64,000 bases of DNA, taken from assembly GCA_011754535.1 (NCBI GenBank), contig JAAQVN010000001.1:1736001-1800000 (forward strand), given 5' to 3'. A model generated the notes under the pieces. The model ran no database searches. It saw nothing but the letters and a program-made list of their open reading frames with translations, and was not told the origin of the DNA. This document shows positions 19,193 through 28,219 of the stretch, piece after piece. Positions within the stretch are counted from its first letter, which is position 1. Each line of letters opens with the position of its first letter. A program made the position numbers and the translations under genes. This DNA is from Enterobacter asburiae (GTDB lineage: Bacteria; Pseudomonadota; Gammaproteobacteria; Enterobacterales; Enterobacteriaceae).

Positions 19193-19267
19193 TCAAATCG
19201 CTTAAGCACATTACGTTATTGCGGCCGGCATTACAGTGGGGCTTCCGGTAAAGCAGAGGGAGCACCC

Positions 19268-19825
19268 ATGAAAAAGCGAAGTGTGATCGCAATAGCCGCT
19301 CTGGCGGCAATCAGTTTTCAGGTTTCAGCGGCAACGCCTTTCAGCATCACCAGTCAGGATATTTCCGGCGAGCGCCATTTAGCGCAGCCGCAGGTATTCG
19401 AGGGATTCGGCTGCCACGGTGGTAACCAGTCTCCGCAGCTGGCGTGGACAAATCCGCCCGCGGGTGCGAAAAGTTTTGCCATTACGGTCTATGACCCGGA
19501 TGCCCCCACCGGCAGCGGCTGGTGGCACTGGACAGTAGCCAACATTCCCGCGAAAACAACGACGCTGCCCGCTGGGGCCGGAAACCCTAATGGCGAGAAA
19601 TTACCTGCCGGTGCGGTGCAGGGGCGTAATGATTTCGGTTATTCTGGATTCGGCGGAGCATGTCCGCCCGCAGGAGATAAGCCTCACCGTTATCAGATTA
19701 CCGTCTGGGCGCTGGACGTGGATAAACTGCCTGTCGACAAAAATGCCAGCGGCGCGCTGGTCGGCTTTATGCTTAATAGTCACGTTCTGGCAAAGGCGCA
19801 GTTAACCGCAACCTACAGCAGATAA
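19268..19825 (+). CDS. YbcL-like periplasmic PEBP-family protein
   Basis: 185 residues. The signal peptide is MKKRSVIAIAALAAISFQVSA, and the mature protein is a bacterial YbhB/YbcL PEBP domain, with the conserved HGGNQSPQLAW, YDPDAPTGSGWWHW and GACPPAGDKPHRY segments that form the ligand pocket. E. coli YbcL, a cryptic-prophage gene, is the nearest relative I recognise; a uropathogenic variant dampens neutrophil migration. Whether this copy does so is unknown. It is followed after 10 bases by an AraC-type gene, just as ybcL precedes ybcM in E. coli. Confidence 0.85.
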   Translation: MKKRSVIAIAALAAISFQVSAATPFSITSQDISGERHLAQPQVFEGFGCHGGNQSPQLAWTNPPAGAKSFAITVYDPDAPTGSGWWHWTVANIPAKTTTLPAGAGNPNGEKLPAGAVQGRNDFGYSGFGGACPPAGDKPHRYQITVWALDVDKLPVDKNASGALVGFMLNSHVLAKAQLTATYSR

Positions 19826-19835
19826 GGATGAACCG

Positions 19836-20624
19836 GTGCAGGAGTTCCATTTTCGACATAAACACCTGACGGCGGGTGAAGTGACCGCCAGCAAAATGCA
19901 TCGCCTGCACCAGGTTAAGCTCTTTTTTCCGGCCATTTGTCATATCACGCATGGCAGCAAGGTGATTGTGCAGGACGACAACCGACTGGTGGCAACCCGG
20001 GATGAGCTGATTATTATCCCGGCCAATACGGCGATGGAGATTATCAATCAGCCTGTAAACGGTCTGTTTCACTCGGATTTGCTGATGTTGTCCCCGGAGA
20101 TCGTCGCCGAGTTTAAGGCACATTACCTGAAATCCTGGCCGCGCACGACGCTGCATTCGCTTTGTGCTCCGCTGAGCGAAGGGCTGGCGTTTATGTGGGA
20201 TAACCTGCTGCACGCCGTGCGTCAGGAGTTACCGGAGGCGTTGCAAAAACATCAGGCCTTCGGTCTGTTGCTGGCCTTGCTGCATGACGGCATGGCAGGT
20301 CCGCTGCTTGTTGAGCGGAGCAGTAACCTGACCGAGCAGGTGCGGCAGTTCATTATGCTGTCGCCCGCCAGAGCATGGACCGCGCAGGACGTTGCCAGCC
20401 GTCTCGCATTAAGCGTGCCGACGCTACGCAGGCGGTTACGCGAGGAGTCGCAGAGTTTTCGCCAGATTGTCGAGGAGGTGAGGATGGCCGTTGCTTTGTC
20501 GCAGCTACAGTCAACCCGATTACCGATTGGCGAAATCGCATTACAATGTGGGTATCTTTCCAGCTCTCGTTTCACCGCCCGTTTCCGGCAGCACTATGGT
20601 TGTTTGCCGAAAACGCTACGTTAA
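19836..20624 (+). CDS. AraC-family regulator, YbcM-like
   Basis: 262 residues. An N-terminal cupin-like effector domain ([20 protein letters not shown]) is followed by a C-terminal double helix-turn-helix: [20 protein letters not shown] and [21 protein letters not shown] use a GTG start at 19836 with AAGGATGAACC upstream; the ATG eight bases earlier is out of frame. It overlaps no neighbour, begins 10 bases after the YbcL-like gene and ends 11 bases before acyP. Effector and targets are unknown, the adjacent YbcL-like gene being the obvious candidate. Confidence 0.82.
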   Translation: MQEFHFRHKHLTAGEVTASKMHRLHQVKLFFPAICHITHGSKVIVQDDNRLVATRDELIIIPANTAMEIINQPVNGLFHSDLLMLSPEIVAEFKAHYLKSWPRTTLHSLCAPLSEGLAFMWDNLLHAVRQELPEALQKHQAFGLLLALLHDGMAGPLLVERSSNLTEQVRQFIMLSPARAWTAQDVASRLALSVPTLRRRLREESQSFRQIVEEVRMAVALSQLQSTRLPIGEIALQCGYLSSSRFTARFRQHYGCLPKTLR

Positions 20625-20635
20625 GGAGAAGAATA

Positions 20636-20917
20636 ATGTCAAAAGTCTGCACCATTGCCTGGGTTCACGGCGTCGTTCAGGGCGTCGGGTTCCGCTACAG
20701 CACTCAGCGCGAGGCCGTTCAGCTTGGGCTTACGGGATACGCGCGAAATATGGACGACGGCAGCGTTGAGGTGGTCGCCTGCGGCGAAGCGGAGCAGGTC
20801 GACAGGCTGGTGGCGTGGCTGAAGGCGGGCGGGCCGCGCAGCGCGCGGGTTGATAAGGTGCTAACGGAACCGCATCAACCCGGCCGGGAGTACGTTAACT
20901 TCGGTATACGCTACTAA
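20636..20917 (+). CDS. yccX: Acylphosphatase YccX
   Basis: 93 residues, one more than E. coli. It hydrolyses acyl phosphates such as acetyl or carbamoyl phosphate. The active-site loop [13 protein letters not shown] carries the catalytic Arg, and the catalytic Asn is in [13 protein letters not shown]. The ATG at 20636 follows TTAAGGAGAAG. Its stop overlaps the end of convergent tusE by four bases. Confidence 0.95.
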   Translation: MSKVCTIAWVHGVVQGVGFRYSTQREAVQLGLTGYARNMDDGSVEVVACGEAEQVDRLVAWLKAGGPRSARVDKVLTEPHQPGREYVNFGIRY

Positions 20918-21243
20918 ATGCACTTCACCGGTTTTGGCAGGCCGGCAATTTTAGTGGCCTGTTTTGCCGGGCCCTTCGGGAACAGACGATACAGATAGCG
21001 GCTATTGCCTTTCTCTTCGCCGAACTTGTTGGCCATGGCTTTGACCAGCATGCGGATCGCCGGAGAGGTGTTGAATTCGAGATAGAATTCACGCACGAAA
21101 CGCACCACTTCCCAGTGTTCGGGGGAGAGGGCGATGCCTTCGTTTTCGGCGATTTTCTCCGCCAGCGGCTCGCTCCATAGCGTCGTGTCTTTCAGATAGC
21201 CTTCGCTATCGGTCTCAATTTCCTGGCCTGCAAAAATGAACAT
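20914..21243 (-). CDS. tusE: Sulfurtransferase TusE
   Basis: 109 residues as in E. coli. TusE takes persulfide sulfur from the TusBCD complex and passes it to MnmA for 2-thiouridine at U34 of tRNA-Lys/Glu/Gln. The DsrC-like fold is recognisable ([37 protein letters not shown]) and the sulfur-carrying cysteine is the second residue from the C-terminus (KPVKCI). Confidence 0.97.
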   Translation of the reverse strand: MFIFAGQEIETDSEGYLKDTTLWSEPLAEKIAENEGIALSPEHWEVVRFVREFYLEFNTSPAIRMLVKAMANKFGEEKGNSRYLYRLFPKGPAKQATKIAGLPKPVKCI

Positions 21244-21312
21244 AGTGCTCTGTCGATAAAGTAAAAACCGCCCCTAGTCTAGCAAATAAGGGGCGGAGTG
21301 AGAAACCTCGAC

Positions 21313-21864
21313 CTACAGAAGAAGCTGGAGCAGATTGTTGGCATTAAGCTTTTTCAGCGCGTTGCATTTATACGTCGAGACCTGTTTTTCACTCATCTGT
21401 GTCATATGCGCGACGTGCCTTACCGATTGTCCGTTCACCAGCCTGTCGAGAACGTTGAACTCCATGCCCGTCAGGCAACAATTCAGGGTCCGCACCCGGC
21501 GGGGCTCTCTGGCAAGCAGATATGCCGCATCCGCAACGGCAATCCGGTCGTCAATGATATATAAGGTCAGCGTGGCAAACCGCTTTCGCAGATGGGTAGC
21601 CAGCGCCCAGCCTTTTTCATTGCACACCAGATACACCGTTCCTTCCCAGCACCTGGCCTCCAGCTGCAGCAGAATGTCGACCAGCGCCAGATGCGCCCCC
21701 GAGACGGAAAAGCGGCAGCGAACAACGAGGGTGTCGCAGGCCAGCAGCGAACGGCACCACTTTACAGTACCGCTCTCAACCTGCGTCTGAGCGTTACGAC
21801 GCAGAAGGGCATAGCGCAACCCTTCTGCATAAAAACGATTATTGTCGAGAATGGCGTAACTCAC
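21313..21864 (-). CDS. LuxR-type regulator at the end of the fimbrial operon
   Basis: 183 residues from a GTG start at 21864 with AGAGG upstream. The C-terminal third is a LuxR helix-turn-helix (LTGMEFNVLDRLVNGQSVRH, MTQMSEKQVSTYKCNALKKL). The N-terminal part resembles a degenerate receiver domain (YAILDNNRFYAEGLRYALL) without an obvious phosphorylation site. It starts 10 bases after the tip-adhesin stop, so it is the last gene of the fimbrial operon and may regulate it or repress flagellar genes, as operon-end regulators often do. The upstream in-frame extension overlaps the adhesin gene. Confidence 0.8.
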   Translation of the reverse strand: MSYAILDNNRFYAEGLRYALLRRNAQTQVESGTVKWCRSLLACDTLVVRCRFSVSGAHLALVDILLQLEARCWEGTVYLVCNEKGWALATHLRKRFATLTLYIIDDRIAVADAAYLLAREPRRVRTLNCCLTGMEFNVLDRLVNGQSVRHVAHMTQMSEKQVSTYKCNALKKLNANNLLQLLL

Positions 21865-21874
21865 GATGGCCTCT

Positions 21875-23032
21875 TTATAAGGTACTGGGCGTATAGATAA
21901 CGCGCAGCGTGCCGGTGTAATCCCCGGCATTTTTACTGCTGGCAGCAAACGCGGGCGTTTTCAGAACGATGGGGGCGGGGACACAAAGTACGCTCTCCCG
22001 TCCACCCGGCAGTACAACCTGACGCAGATATTGCGGGTCATTAGTGCCCTGCCAGACCAGCGTTTTGCCATTCGCCGCGGTTTCTACTGCGCCCGTTACC
22101 GGGTTGATCACCGTAACCTGATAATCGAGCCGATCCCGCGCTTCGGTCTGGCTTCCACCGCGTCGTCTGACGGAAAACGCCCCCTCAGTACGGCCCGTTG
22201 CCGCTAAACCGTCATCCTCAAAGCGCAGATAGACGCGCGTGCTGGCACTGTTTTTGCCGTCATACAGGCACATATCCAGCGCGCTCTCGCCCTGGATTTC
22301 GCTGCCGCCGGGCCGCCCCGGAAAATGGGTCAGATTGAGGTTAACCATCGGGGTTGAGTGGGGGAACGCCGGCAGATAAATCTGCTGGTTACCCGGATCG
22401 ACCACCTCAATACGTATCGTCGCCTGCCAGCGGGCAATGGTGAGGTAGCCTGGGCATCCGACGTTGGCATCGTTAAAGTTGCCCCCGCACTCGGCGCTTC
22501 CCCATTCGCGCAGGTTCTGCTTCAGCGTTGCGGTCCAGATGCCCGGCTGGGCGAGCTTGTCCAGTTCGCCTTTAACGATGTAAAAATCAAAATAGGGCTC
22601 CCGCTTCCAGGCCGAGAGAATGTCGGTGCCGCCGGTGACAAAGCTGGCAAAGGTGAAGGTTATATTATTGAAAAACATATGTTTTTCCCCGTAGACCTTC
22701 ACATCTGCGGTTTTATTTGTCGACGTGTGGGTAAAACGCAGCGTAATGGCGTAGGGGGCGGCCGGGTTCGCGGGAAACCAGACCGGTGCTGTCATACACG
22801 CCCCGTACGTCGGGTCGGTGCGGGACTCGCAGGTCAAGGTGTTGCGTCCCCACTTTTGCGGGTCGATAGTGTCGTAACCGCTCGGTTCATGGACCCAGAT
22901 ATCAAAACGCGCAGGCGGCACCGCGCGATCGTAGCTAATCCCTACGCTGGAGTTTCTTCCGGCAGGGACTCCCGCCAGCGTCTGGCAGCTCCACAAGGTC
23001 AAAAAAAGCAAAATAAAGAGGTAGTTGTTCAC
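21875..23032 (-). CDS. Minor tip subunit/adhesin of alpha-class (CS1/CFA-I type) fimbria
   Basis: 385 residues from a GTG start (MNNYLFILLFLTLWSCQTLA signal peptide) that lies one base after the usher stop. The layout matches the CooD/CfaE tip proteins: an N-terminal adhesin domain with cysteine pairs (TLTCESRTDPTYGACMT; SAECGGNFNDANVGCPGYL) and a C-terminal pilin domain (ALDMCLYDG; GGRESVLCVPAPIVLKTPAF as two parts, ESVLCVP and IVLKTPAF) ending in YTGTLRVIYTPSTL, the donor-strand end. It would initiate assembly and bind the receptor; which one cannot be read from the sequence. Confidence 0.85.
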   Translation of the reverse strand: MNNYLFILLFLTLWSCQTLAGVPAGRNSSVGISYDRAVPPARFDIWVHEPSGYDTIDPQKWGRNTLTCESRTDPTYGACMTAPVWFPANPAAPYAITLRFTHTSTNKTADVKVYGEKHMFFNNITFTFASFVTGGTDILSAWKREPYFDFYIVKGELDKLAQPGIWTATLKQNLREWGSAECGGNFNDANVGCPGYLTIARWQATIRIEVVDPGNQQIYLPAFPHSTPMVNLNLTHFPGRPGGSEIQGESALDMCLYDGKNSASTRVYLRFEDDGLAATGRTEGAFSVRRRGGSQTEARDRLDYQVTVINPVTGAVETAANGKTLVWQGTNDPQYLRQVVLPGGRESVLCVPAPIVLKTPAFAASSKNAGDYTGTLRVIYTPSTL

Positions 23033-23033
23033 A

Positions 23034-25751
23034 TCATTTCCCTTTGGTGAGGTGCTCTGCATTCATGGCCGTAGGCCCCGTCGGCACGTTACGTCCGGCG
23101 AGCATCAGTTGCGCCTGGTGCTGGACCGAATCCGGCAGGGCGGAGAAGGTGAGTTCCCGACACGGGATCGACCCGACGTAACGCACCACGTCGCGCATGC
23201 TTTTTACGCTCAGCTCACACTGATAAAACTGCTGCTGACGCACCAGATAAAGGTTGCGGAGCAGGGCGTCGCTCTGGGCGCTGAAACCGCCATTACCGAG
23301 ATCGTTCCAGCCGTTCACGTTAAGCGGCACGCCGCCAACGAACGGTGAATGATGTTCGTCAGTGAGCTGGCCGAGCCAGGTGTAGCGGGTGGTGGTTTGC
23401 ACGTCCCGGCGAAGCATTTTGCCCGGCACCATAAAGAGCGTTCGGCTCCCGGAACCCTGCGTGATTTCACTGCTGGCACCTGATGAGACGTTCAGCGACT
23501 CATTAACCGTCAGCGTTGTTGGCTGATAACCAGGCACCGCAAAAAGGGCGCGGCTGTTGGCCGGGATATCCGCGCTGCCGCCGTTATCCAGCGAGACGGC
23601 GACGCGTGAATCCCGGGAGTCCTCAGGCGTAGCCACGTTTACCGCAACGGCAGAAGCCGGGCGTCCGTCGCCCCAGCGGCCAAGCCACAGCCCGGAGCGC
23701 GACAGGGCGAGGGTGGAGCTGTAGTTGCCGCTGCTGCTTAACGTATGGCGCCGATCCTGGCGATCCCACGCGTCGCTCACCGTCAGGCTGGCGTTACCAA
23801 AACGTCCGCCCTGGCGCGTATACGCCGAGGCGTTGAGCGAATCGCTGTTGATCCCCGACGCGCTCAGGCCGTATTCATTCTCGCCGCGCGCGTCGGCATA
23901 CCAGTTATGCGCCACGTTGTAGCTCAGCTGGTTTTTCTGATTCTGCTGGTGCTGCCAGGTTGCCCCAAGCGAGGTATAGCCTGACGCATCGCCCTGACGC
24001 TTATGCGCAAGTGAGAGGCTAACGCTCAGATAGCCGCCTTTGTCTTTCCCATCGCGAGAGTGGTCGTTGCGCATAAACAGGTTAATGCTGCTGTTGATGT
24101 TCAGACCGCGCGCGCTAAAGGTATTACTCAGCCCGCCCTGCCAGGCCTGCGTGCGGGAGCGGGTCACATACACCGGCTCCCACGGCAGGCCAGCGTCGTG
24201 ACGATCGTCATGGTCAGGCAGTTCCCGGCGCGTAACGTAGCGCCCTTCGTTGCGGTTATCCGAATACCCCAGGTTGGCGTACCACGTGCCAACAGGCACG
24301 GAGAACATGACCGAGAGGCTACGATAACAGCCGTTGACGGCGTCAAAACCTGCGCTGCGGGTATTACAATTTTCAGCGGATAACGCGTTGCGGTAGAAGC
24401 TCAGCGAAAACCCGTCGTTATAGCTGATTTGCTGAATATTGCCGCGCTGACCCCTGCTGCCGTAGAGGTAGCTAAAGCGCGTGCTTAACACCCCGTCTAT
24501 CGGACCCGCGTTAAAGCCGCGGCTCCAGTCGAGGGCATTTTCCAGAAAATGTTGTCTTTTCAGGACGGTTGCGCCGCTGGTCAGCGCCAGCGTCGGGGTT
24601 ACGGGCAGGCGTACGCCCGCCTGCGCGACCGGGCTGCGTACGTCATTAGGATCGTTATTGGCCGTTTCTCCTGTCTGCATAAACCACTCGACGCGGTCGA
24701 ATGGCGTAATGCCCGTACGGGTAAACGGAACCTGCTCGGTACGCGTCAGACGGTTATTTTCGTAAACTGACAGCGTCACGGTATAGCTTCCATCAGGAAA
24801 CGCGCGGGTATCCAGGGTTTGCGCCCCGGCATTGAGGTAAAAGCTGGCCAGAAGCTCCTTGCCGCGGCGCGCGTCGATGCGCGCATCGTGCGAAAGCAGC
24901 ACCGTAACGGGCGTGCCCTTCGATTGCTGAACCGGGTTGATCCAGGCCCGGGTCGAGCCCGCGCGCAGGCCACGAATTTTGCCCAGCGGCAGTTGGCTGA
25001 GGTTAATATTTCCCCCGGCGTTGCTGAACAGATCGCGCGTATCCATCTCGCCTATCTGTGCATAATATTCACGCCATAAATCTTGGCGGAACCAGGCATT
25101 GTTAACGGTTATTTCCTGCTGCTGCTGGTGACGCGAGCGTTGTCCCAGCCAGGTCCAGTCGAGGTTAAGATAGCCGTCCCGGGTCAGCGCCAGTGCCCCG
25201 TTGCCCTGAATGGTGGCGGACTGATAATCCCTGTCGGCAACAAAATTGATATTTTGCTGATGAATCAACGCATTCTCGGTCTCCTGCGTGGGCTGATACC
25301 ACTGGTTTTCCACCGAGGGCTTTGGCAAAAAGCGCTTATCAAAAAACAGGTTTATACGGGCATTGTTTTCGTCATAGATGATGGCCGCACGGCGGGTTTC
25401 GAGATAATCACATCCCGTCGCGGAGCCGTTGCTGCTGCAGGCCAGGTTGCCGTTACGGGCAAGCGGAACGGCCAGCGCCGCGGAAACGGAGCCGATAAGG
25501 GCAGGATCGTCGTTAAACTGACGTTTGATGGCCGCGACCACGGTTTCAGGCGCGACAAAACTGACCGTTTCAAGATTGATATCGGTTTCAAAAAGGCCAA
25601 GCGACTCGCCGTATAAGCTCACTTCTGTCCACATGCGCTGCGTTTTTGCCAGGTCCTCGAATCCGGCCGGGACGGCCATCTCAGCGCAGGCGAGGTGGAC
25701 AGATGCGGGTAATAAAGCAACAAAAAGGAGGGTATTTCTGTGAAACGCCAT
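23034..25751 (-). CDS. Outer membrane usher of alpha-class fimbria (CooC/CfaC type)
   Basis: 905 residues with signal peptide MAFHRNTLLFVALLPASVHLACA. The protein follows the CS1-type usher plan: N-terminal periplasmic domain, a large beta-barrel rich in alternating aromatic and polar residues (about 180-700), and a C-terminal periplasmic region. It forms the pore through which chaperone-bound pilins are polymerised. It follows the major subunit after a 72-base gap that contains a strong hairpin. The length is near that of CooC (about 870). Confidence 0.9.
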   Translation of the reverse strand: MAFHRNTLLFVALLPASVHLACAEMAVPAGFEDLAKTQRMWTEVSLYGESLGLFETDINLETVSFVAPETVVAAIKRQFNDDPALIGSVSAALAVPLARNGNLACSSNGSATGCDYLETRRAAIIYDENNARINLFFDKRFLPKPSVENQWYQPTQETENALIHQQNINFVADRDYQSATIQGNGALALTRDGYLNLDWTWLGQRSRHQQQQEITVNNAWFRQDLWREYYAQIGEMDTRDLFSNAGGNINLSQLPLGKIRGLRAGSTRAWINPVQQSKGTPVTVLLSHDARIDARRGKELLASFYLNAGAQTLDTRAFPDGSYTVTLSVYENNRLTRTEQVPFTRTGITPFDRVEWFMQTGETANNDPNDVRSPVAQAGVRLPVTPTLALTSGATVLKRQHFLENALDWSRGFNAGPIDGVLSTRFSYLYGSRGQRGNIQQISYNDGFSLSFYRNALSAENCNTRSAGFDAVNGCYRSLSVMFSVPVGTWYANLGYSDNRNEGRYVTRRELPDHDDRHDAGLPWEPVYVTRSRTQAWQGGLSNTFSARGLNINSSINLFMRNDHSRDGKDKGGYLSVSLSLAHKRQGDASGYTSLGATWQHQQNQKNQLSYNVAHNWYADARGENEYGLSASGINSDSLNASAYTRQGGRFGNASLTVSDAWDRQDRRHTLSSSGNYSSTLALSRSGLWLGRWGDGRPASAVAVNVATPEDSRDSRVAVSLDNGGSADIPANSRALFAVPGYQPTTLTVNESLNVSSGASSEITQGSGSRTLFMVPGKMLRRDVQTTTRYTWLGQLTDEHHSPFVGGVPLNVNGWNDLGNGGFSAQSDALLRNLYLVRQQQFYQCELSVKSMRDVVRYVGSIPCRELTFSALPDSVQHQAQLMLAGRNVPTGPTAMNAEHLTKGK

Positions 25752-25774
25752 GAACGAGCCTCGACATCATCCTG

Positions 25775-25802
25775 ACGTCAGAGGGCGGGCGCCCTCTGAC
25801 GT
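25775..25802 (-). terminator. Strong hairpin between major pilin and usher genes
   Basis: A 13-base inverted repeat ACGTCAGAGGGCG / CGCCCTCTGACGT with a two-base centre, 21 bases after the major subunit stop. No long U-run follows. In fimbrial operons such hairpins reduce read-through and protect the upstream mRNA, so that much more pilin than usher is made; that role is inferred here. Confidence 0.7.
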
Positions 25803-25823
25803 TATTCCTTAGGTGCTGTGGTG

Positions 25824-26330
25824 TTACGCACCGCCTTCCGTGGTGGTCGCCTGAGTCAGCATCAGGCTCACAACGCCGCTGTACTGGCCGGTTTTCAGAA
25901 TGCCTTTGGTAGTCTGGGAAATGGTCAGAGGCAGAACCGCAGAACCGTTTTCGACGCTGCCCGGGAACAGTTCGGTTCCGGTAAATTCGGCATCGGTGGT
26001 GGAGAGGGTTTTATCACCGAGAAGAACCGTCATCGGTACAATCTGATCCCCATCTGTGTTGGTGAGCTTAGCTGCGCTAACGAGGCGTACTTTGACGTTA
26101 CTGGTAGCGGAGTTGGACCATACCTTGGTGTTCAGGCGGTAGCTTTCCAGGCCACGACCCGGCAGGTACTGCATGTCGATGCTGGCTGGCAGCGGCGTGT
26201 TATCGGCCTGGGTCATATCCAGCTGTGAATCAACGCTGGCGTTGACGGTAATATCTTTCTGGATCGCCAGCGCGCTGGCAGATGTGGTCATCGCGGCAAC
26301 GATCATCAGAGGTTTAATAAATTTACGCAT
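25824..26330 (-). CDS. Major pilin of alpha-class fimbria (CooA/CfaB/CblA type)
   Basis: 168 residues. Signal peptide MRKFIKPLMIVAAMTTSASALA, mature N-terminus IQKDITVNASVDSQLDMTQA, the hallmark of CS1-type pilins and of Burkholderia cable pilin. No cysteines, as in this class. The N-terminal strand serves as donor strand for the neighbouring subunit, and the end (GQYSGVVSLMLTQATT) is the conserved penultimate strand. The ATG at 26330 follows GGAGATATCA. Start four codons upstream is possible but lacks support. Confidence 0.9.
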   Translation of the reverse strand: MRKFIKPLMIVAAMTTSASALAIQKDITVNASVDSQLDMTQADNTPLPASIDMQYLPGRGLESYRLNTKVWSNSATSNVKVRLVSAAKLTNTDGDQIVPMTVLLGDKTLSTTDAEFTGTELFPGSVENGSAVLPLTISQTTKGILKTGQYSGVVSLMLTQATTTEGGA

Positions 26331-26405
26331 TGATATCTCCATATTTTACAAATGAGCACCCTGGCTCTTTAAACAAACCACAAGGGTTTTTACAGTGACG
26401 TCGTG

Positions 26406-27149
26406 TTATTGCACGACGGGTAAGTCAGCTTCTTCAGCGGTTTTTTTCACCCAGTTGAAGTAGCGGAATTTGTATTTTTTGCCGTTTACCTGATTAAGCG
26501 TTTTTAATTTCCGCTCGGTATCCGGGTAAATCGTGGCGTCTTCTTTAATCCATTTACAGGTGTCGTCTGACTGACAAATACCTATCTCCCTGAGCGGCAC
26601 GCGCAGGGTGCCGGCATTAGTGACGGTCCCCCGTGCGGGATCGATATGCAGCGAAACGCGCTCCGTGGCAGGGGCCAGATGTACCAGCGCCCCCCAGATA
26701 ACATTGACCCCTAGCCTTGCCGTCGCTGCCGTGCTTTCGGGCTGGCCGGCAATAATGCTGTCCGGCTGTTTTACCCCTTCAAAATAGACTCGCCAGGTGG
26801 TCTCTTTTTCCGGCGGCGTCAGTGAAACAAGGCGCACCACGCGCATTGCGCCTGCCGCCAGGGCAAATTTATCGGGCGTCACCACGACGCCGCCTTCCTT
26901 CCACGAAGCAACGTCAATCTCTTTTTCCTGGGCCGTTCCGGGGTTAAGAATTTTCTTTTGCCTCACCCGGATGAACTGAATATCATCCGTTTTCGATGCC
27001 ACTTTTATTTGCGCTGCGCCGGTGCTATCCACGTTAAGTTCCATTGGATAGACGCTCATATTGGCCATTGTCATTTCTGAGAAAAATGACAGCGACAGCG
27101 CGGCGACATAAAACGCGGTTGTCATATTCACTTTTTGTTTCTGTTTCAC
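26406..27149 (-). CDS. Periplasmic chaperone of alpha-class fimbria (CooB/CfaA type)
   Basis: About 247 residues. It has the chaperone plan with two Ig-like domains: MSVYPMELNVDSTGAAQIKV at the N-terminus, FIRVRQKKILNPG, and GAMRVVRLVSL with the conserved basic residue that anchors subunits. The signal peptide ends TMA before NMSVYP. Start is uncertain: a GTG at 27149 has AGG seven bases upstream and a basic signal-peptide beginning (KQKQK); an ATG at 27125 and a reading from 27191 are also open. It is the first gene of the chaperone-pilin-usher-tip order (BACD), the same as cooBACD. Confidence 0.86.
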   Translation of the reverse strand: MKQKQKVNMTTAFYVAALSLSFFSEMTMANMSVYPMELNVDSTGAAQIKVASKTDDIQFIRVRQKKILNPGTAQEKEIDVASWKEGGVVVTPDKFALAAGAMRVVRLVSLTPPEKETTWRVYFEGVKQPDSIIAGQPESTAATARLGVNVIWGALVHLAPATERVSLHIDPARGTVTNAGTLRVPLREIGICQSDDTCKWIKEDATIYPDTERKLKTLNQVNGKKYKFRYFNWVKKTAEEADLPVVQ

Positions 27150-27457
27150 ATTCAGCCTGCCTGCTCTGAGTTCTTGTACGGTTTTTAACACCAGGACACC
27201 GTCTGCTTTCGTATCGCTTCAGGGCAGGGAAACTTTAACCAGAACAGCAGGTTGTGAAAATTTGTATTAGTTAACTGCTGATATACAGTGATTTATCCTG
27301 CTTTGATGGGCTTAAAGTTGTATAGTTAAAAGAAAATGCCGCTACCCAGGATGGGGAGAAAATTCCTGTTGATGAAAAAACAACCTGCTCAGGACGTGAT
27401 TTTCTTGCCGATGTCACAGGGATAAAAGAAGCCTGCGGTAATAGCTGAGAGTGAAAT
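27150..27457. promoter_or_regulatory. Divergent control region of the fimbrial operon and its membrane regulator
   Basis: About 300 AT-rich bases between the fimbrial chaperone gene (-) and the ToxR/CadC-type gene (+). Promoters for both must lie here. I see no clean -35/-10 pair or palindrome I would defend. A 67-codon ORF on the minus strand (27271-27474) has no features of a gene. Confidence 0.5.
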
Positions 27458-28219
27458 ATGTTTTTTATATGCAATAATTCGTTGTTATTTGATCCTGAAG
27501 CACATGCAATTAGTCTTGTTGGTCAACCGGAGTCTGTATTAACGCTCTCGGCGCCAGCCGTTCGCCTTTTGCAGGAGTTTATTCGTCATAAAGGGCACGA
27601 TCTGAGTCGGGAAGAATTAATTACGCGCGTCTGGGAGGAGTATGGCTTTACGCCGTCTGGAAATAACCTCAACAAAGCGGTCAGTGAATTACGGAAAGGC
27701 TTCCAGTCCCTCGGTGAACATCACAATTTTATTGTGACGATACCCCGGTATGGATTCCGTTTTGTTGCCGATGTGATTTGCCAGCCTGCGCAAACCGTTC
27801 ACCCTGCTGAACCGCAACCGCACTCTGTTGTGGTTCCGCCAGAGGCAAAACGTCAGCGTATTTCTCTGAAATGGGGCGCCGCGGCGGCGGTATTGTTAGC
27901 ATCATCACTGGGGTTAGGCCTGCTGTTTAACCAGCAGCAGAAGATTGCTCTACCGATGACGCCAAAGCCCGTCGCGCAAAAAATAGCGGGCTGCAGCATC
28001 TGGCTTATTAACGATCATGGCCGGCTACTGGTGCTCTCGAAACTGACGGCGCTGCTGGAGGCGAATAACGTGGCGTGCGCGCGCGAAGCGTACAATATCT
28101 ATTATTTCAGCGCCCGCTTTAACCTTGCAGCTGCGGATGAAGTGTTTATTGGTGCATGCCCGGTCAATAAAACCAGCCTGTGCAAAACCATTCGCTATAA
28201 AAGCGGGGCAGAAAAATGA
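27458..28219 (+). CDS. ToxR/CadC-type membrane-bound transcription regulator
   Basis: 253 residues. An OmpR-type winged helix at the N-terminus (LLFDPEAHAISLVG, LLQEFIRHKGHDLSREELI, NNLNKAVSELRKGF, IVTIPRYGFRFVADV) is followed by a proline-rich linker, one membrane helix (about 138-157, WGAAAAVLLASSLGLGLLF) and a periplasmic domain of about 90 residues with four cysteines. Such proteins sense periplasmic conditions and bind DNA from the membrane. Its divergent position makes it the likely activator of the fimbrial operon. It overlaps the next gene by four bases (ATGA), so the two are probably a functional pair, like ToxR and ToxS. Confidence 0.88.
   Translation: MFFICNNSLLFDPEAHAISLVGQPESVLTLSAPAVRLLQEFIRHKGHDLSREELITRVWEEYGFTPSGNNLNKAVSELRKGFQSLGEHHNFIVTIPRYGFRFVADVICQPAQTVHPAEPQPHSVVVPPEAKRQRISLKWGAAAAVLLASSLGLGLLFNQQQKIALPMTPKPVAQKIAGCSIWLINDHGRLLVLSKLTALLEANNVACAREAYNIYYFSARFNLAAADEVFIGACPVNKTSLCKTIRYKSGAEK

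Noticed and set aside
12290..19260. Direct repeats marking attL and attR of the island
   Set aside because: I compared the rlmI junction with the DNA before the ybcL-like gene by eye and found no shared core.
27271..27474. A 67-codon minus-strand ORF in the fimbrial control region
   Set aside because: It overlaps the start of the membrane regulator gene, has no ribosome site and no recognisable features.
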